DNA from: Paenibacillus sp. R14(2021)
GTDB lineage: Bacteria > Bacillota > Bacilli > Paenibacillales > Paenibacillaceae
Direction: 5' to 3'
DNA length: 64,000 nt
Assembly (NCBI RefSeq): GCF_019431355.1
Contig: NZ_CP080269.1
Location: 1,488,001 to 1,552,000, forward strand
Under the pieces are notes generated by a model. The model did not search any database. It was not told where the DNA came from and worked only from the letters and a program-made list of their open reading frames with translations. Positions 62,140-64,000 of the stretch are shown piece after piece. The position numbers and the translations under genes are program-made. The first letter of the stretch is position 1; every line of letters starts with the position of its first letter.

Positions 62140-62284
62140 CGTCGGGAATGAGATCAAGTTCTTGTCAATTTCGGTAATGGGATCTAGTTCTTGTCATTTG
62201 GTTTTGACAAGAACTTGATCCCATTAATACAGAAAGCCGCGATATTCGCGGCCTTTAATGAGATAATGTTCTTGTCACCCGACA
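62140..62284. mobile_element. 145-bp MITE-like element, copy 2
   Basis: Direct repeat of the element at 60148-60292, with ends CGTCGGG and CCCGACA. It has the same internal GACAAGAAC motifs and a GCCGCGA/TCGCGGC hairpin. No coding capacity. Confidence 0.8.
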
Positions 62285-62300
62285 TATATATATTGTTACA

Positions 62301-62349
62301 TGTCGGACGACAAGAACTTCTATACAAAAACGACAAGAACTTCTATACA
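62301..62349 (+). mobile_element. Solo transposon end related to the MITEs
   Basis: It starts TGTCGGACGACAAGAAC and contains two identical copies of CGACAAGAACTTCTATACA (62307-62325 and 62331-62349), 24 bp apart. It shares TGTCGG and GACAAGAACTT with the MITEs. Confidence 0.65.
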
Positions 62350-62383
62350 TTAATGATATTTATTCTTCTGAGGCCCTTTCCGT

Positions 62384-62431
62384 AAACAAATCAGCGTGCC
62401 ATATTAATAATATTGGTACGCTGATTTGTTT
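62384..62431. terminator. Terminator-like hairpin
   Basis: 14-bp perfect arms AAACAAATCAGCGT/ACGCTGATTTGTTT. On the minus strand it follows the stop of the gene fragment at 62437 by 5 bases. Confidence 0.75.
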
Positions 62432-62436
62432 TTGTT

Positions 62437-62503
62437 TTATATTTTTAATTGAGCAACATACTGGTCTACGTATTTTTTAAATTGTTTGTTTTCGCTGGTT
62501 GGA
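62437..62503 (-). pseudogene. 3' fragment of an unidentified gene
   Basis: The minus-strand frame reads SENKQFKKYVDQYVAQLKI and a stop, just before a strong terminator and just inside the solo transposon end. It is cut at the core-like sequence at 62501. Probably the tail of a transposon gene. Confidence 0.35.
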
Positions 62504-62520
62504 CTGCCCGTTTGCCCGAC
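62501..62520. repeat. Last core-like sequence of the array
   Basis: GGACTGCCCGTTTGCCCGAC resembles GACTGCCCGTTATCGCAACG of repeat E. It lies at the border to the ordinary GC-rich sequence. Confidence 0.45.
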
Positions 62521-62554
62521 ACCTCGTCGTGCGCGGATACCGCCCGGTCATGAT

Positions 62555-63508
62555 TCAGAATCCCGAAGGCGCTTTCTGCTCCTTCAGCGTCGGACCGTGA
62601 ACGACGATGGAGCCGTCTTCCCGGAACGCCATTCGGTCCATGCAGACTTGTCGGTCTCCACCGCCTACTACAGGGTCGGAATGCGTGTGATACACAATGA
62701 ATAGCTCCGTGCGATCGGGAGAGTCCGTTACGCTGTGATGCCCTGGCCCGGATATTTCTTCACAATCGGAGAATAGAATCGGATTATGTTCGTACTTCCG
62801 GTACGGCCCCAGCGGATATTCGCTGACCGCGTACCCAACCGAATAATCCCGGTGGGCGAAGCAGTTCGCCGAATACATTAAGTAATACAGACCATTATTC
62901 CGAACGACGAATGGCCCTTCATTCCAAAGCCAATCTGGTCCGGACTTGAATTCCCATTCCTGGTCAGGCTGCAACAGAAGCTTTCCTTCCTGTTTCGGAG
63001 TCAACATATCGTCATCCAGTTCGAATCCGTAGATATGACTCTCATGCCGCCCATTCACGATATTCTCGGAGCAGTCTCTTGAATAGTACAGGTAATAAGT
63101 GCCGTTATCACCCAGCATGACATGCGCGTCGATTGCGGCATAGCCGAAGTCAAACAGAGGTCGGTCGAATACGTCAACGAAAGGACCGGTCGGGCTCTCC
63201 GCAATGGCAACTCCAATTCGCAAGCTGTCCTTCTCACTCCACCGCGCCGTGTAATACATATAGAACTTGCCTTCGCGCTCCACGACCTCGGGAGCCCAGA
63301 ACTGCTTGTAGCCCCAAGCCTTGTCATTGCGCTCCTTCTCGTATACGAACCCTTCGTCCGTCCATTCGATCAGGTCTTCGGATGACCAGACCTTGTAACC
63401 GTTCTGCGCCGATGTAGGGTAACAATAGTATTTGCCGTCCGTCGTTCTCAATATAAAGGGATCTCCGATATTTCGAATGTTCAAGGGATTCTTATAAACA
63501 GCTGACAA
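62555..63508 (-). CDS. Glycoside hydrolase family 43 protein
   Basis: About 317 residues, no signal peptide. It is a five-bladed propeller enzyme with the three GH43 carboxylates in context: IGDPFIL (base), YAAIDAHVM (pKa modulator) and WNEGPFVV (acid). PEVVEREGKFYMYYTA and GPGHHS are also typical. It should act on arabinan- or xylan-derived oligosaccharides inside the cell. TTG 63508 is preferred because GGAGG lies 8 bases upstream. Confidence 0.9.
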   Translation of the reverse strand: MSAVYKNPLNIRNIGDPFILRTTDGKYYCYPTSAQNGYKVWSSEDLIEWTDEGFVYEKERNDKAWGYKQFWAPEVVEREGKFYMYYTARWSEKDSLRIGVAIAESPTGPFVDVFDRPLFDFGYAAIDAHVMLGDNGTYYLYYSRDCSENIVNGRHESHIYGFELDDDMLTPKQEGKLLLQPDQEWEFKSGPDWLWNEGPFVVRNNGLYYLMYSANCFAHRDYSVGYAVSEYPLGPYRKYEHNPILFSDCEEISGPGHHSVTDSPDRTELFIVYHTHSDPVVGGGDRQVCMDRMAFREDGSIVVHGPTLKEQKAPSGF

Positions 63509-63720
63509 TGAATCCGCCTCCAATCTGACCGGCAAGGTATATTTCCTTGAAACCAAAGCTCAACTGCAGGCCTCGGAAAATTCTCTGGCAAAAGGTTTAG
63601 CTCATATGAAAAACCCAAATTAAAGCCTGCAATCTCTAACAAATCACTTGTTAAATGACTACCCGTACCTGTTTCGTCTTTCTTCCAACAATCTGGCCCG
63701 GTATTGACCGCCTCGTTCAT
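63481..63720 (-). CDS. Possible short protein between two genes
   Basis: 79 codons from ATG 63720 (MNEAVNTGPDCWKKDETGTG onward), overlapping the GH43 start by 28 bases. No ribosome binding site and no recognised family. Its ending through the GH43 ribosome binding site could couple translation, or the frame may be chance. Confidence 0.25.
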   Translation of the reverse strand: MNEAVNTGPDCWKKDETGTGSHLTSDLLEIAGFNLGFSYELNLLPENFPRPAVELWFQGNIPCRSDWRRIHCQLFIRIP

Positions 63721-63726
63721 ATCAGC

Positions 63727-64000
63727 TTAATAATCATTCTGGTTTACCGCTTTCTCTAAAGCTGCCCACAAACCTCTCCAGTAGGACCATGTCTGAAGGT
63801 ATCCCCCTAGATCATGCGGATGATAGTAAATACAGCAGGCAATGCGTCTGTAAAGGCCTAGCATCACCTCCCTGTGCAGACCTCCGGAATCAGCCGGATG
63901 CCAGTTCTTAAGCATCGCTGCAGCCGGCTGGATCGTCTCCAAGATCATGTCGTCAGGAGTAGAACAGAATGCATAGACCAGATCATAGATCAACTCATCC
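63727..64000 (-). CDS. Partial gene, C-terminal part (runs off window)
   Basis: The frame is open to the window edge and encodes at least 90 residues (DELIYDLVYAFCSTPDDMIL, LYRRIACCIYYHPHDLGGYL, SYWRGLWAALEKAVNQNDY). It is helical, rich in aromatic residues, with no signal visible. No family is recognised. It ends about 220 bases upstream of GH43 on the same strand and may share its transcript. Confidence 0.55.
   Translation of the reverse strand, partial: DELIYDLVYAFCSTPDDMILETIQPAAAMLKNWHPADSGGLHREVMLGLYRRIACCIYYHPHDLGGYLQTWSYWRGLWAALEKAVNQNDY

Larger units (their letters stand above)
61524..62554. other. Long stretch without an intact gene
   Basis: It holds two degenerate array repeats (61665-61712, 61882-61936), a 30-codon frame (61748-61840), and MITE copy 2. 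There is also a solo transposon end (62301-62349), a terminator, a 3' gene fragment (62437-62503) and a last core-like sequence (62501-62520). Confidence 0.6.

Noticed and set aside
61888-62157. Minus-strand frame of 89 codons between the degenerate repeats and MITE copy 2
   Set aside because: It is made of repeat and MITE sequence, with no start signal and no protein-like pattern.
60143-62289. Target-site duplications at the two 145-bp elements
   Set aside because: The 5 to 8 bases left and right of each copy do not match.

Overview
The window looks like chromosomal DNA of a spore-forming, moderately GC-rich Firmicute of the Paenibacillus/Cohnella type. It carries a CotE spore-coat gene, a bacillithiol-associated YtxJ, a YxcD-type protein, several YesM/YesN two-component systems paired with sugar ABC transporters, and AAGGAGG-type ribosome binding sites. 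Most genes are on the minus strand. I saw no tRNA or rRNA gene, no CRISPR array and no replication origin.

Positions 1 to about 17.3 kb are mostly core or household genes: the 5' end of mutS, an amidoligase-like protein, cotE, an aromatic-acid-exporter-like membrane protein, fabF with a divergent MmyB-type regulator, an M32 carboxypeptidase, an Fe-S biogenesis-like protein, a beta-carbonic anhydrase, DUF309, YxcD, a secreted GH18 protein, ytxJ, and three clustered c-di-GMP enzymes. Positions 17.5 to 46.9 kb are transport and regulation. They hold an SsuABC/TauABC-like importer behind a structured leader, lspA, a sugar importer with a divergent YesN/YesM pair, an SDR, a LysR regulator facing an EamA exporter, a fourth diguanylate cyclase, and a ribose/xylose-type importer. 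That importer adjoins a three-component sensor (membrane-anchored sugar-binding protein, histidine kinase, AraC-type response regulator) with the same layout as AraPST/AraEGH of Geobacillus. Candidate CcpA cre sites lie in both sugar-transporter control regions.

Positions 47.3 to 62.5 kb are a more AT-rich accessory island and the most interesting part. It starts with a decayed TniB-type transposon end and a group II intron. It continues as a row of single-gene units (VOC, two APH-type kinases, UPF0158, YmaF, a DUF6199-like membrane protein, Nudix, GNAT, a P-loop kinase, a WG-repeat protein and unknowns). Nearly all point the same way and are separated by related repeats. Each repeat has a CCGTTAG-core palindrome, usually followed by a hairpin with GGCAGCC/GGCTGCC arms. 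Several gene stop codons lie inside the repeat. The layout resembles an integron gene-cassette array without a visible integrase. The group II intron and an IS110-family element each sit inside a copy of the palindrome, as reported for group IIC-attC introns and IS1111-attC elements. Two 145-bp MITE-like elements and a solo transposon end mark the right side.

From 62.5 kb the sequence returns to ordinary composition with a GH43 glycosidase and a partial gene at the edge.
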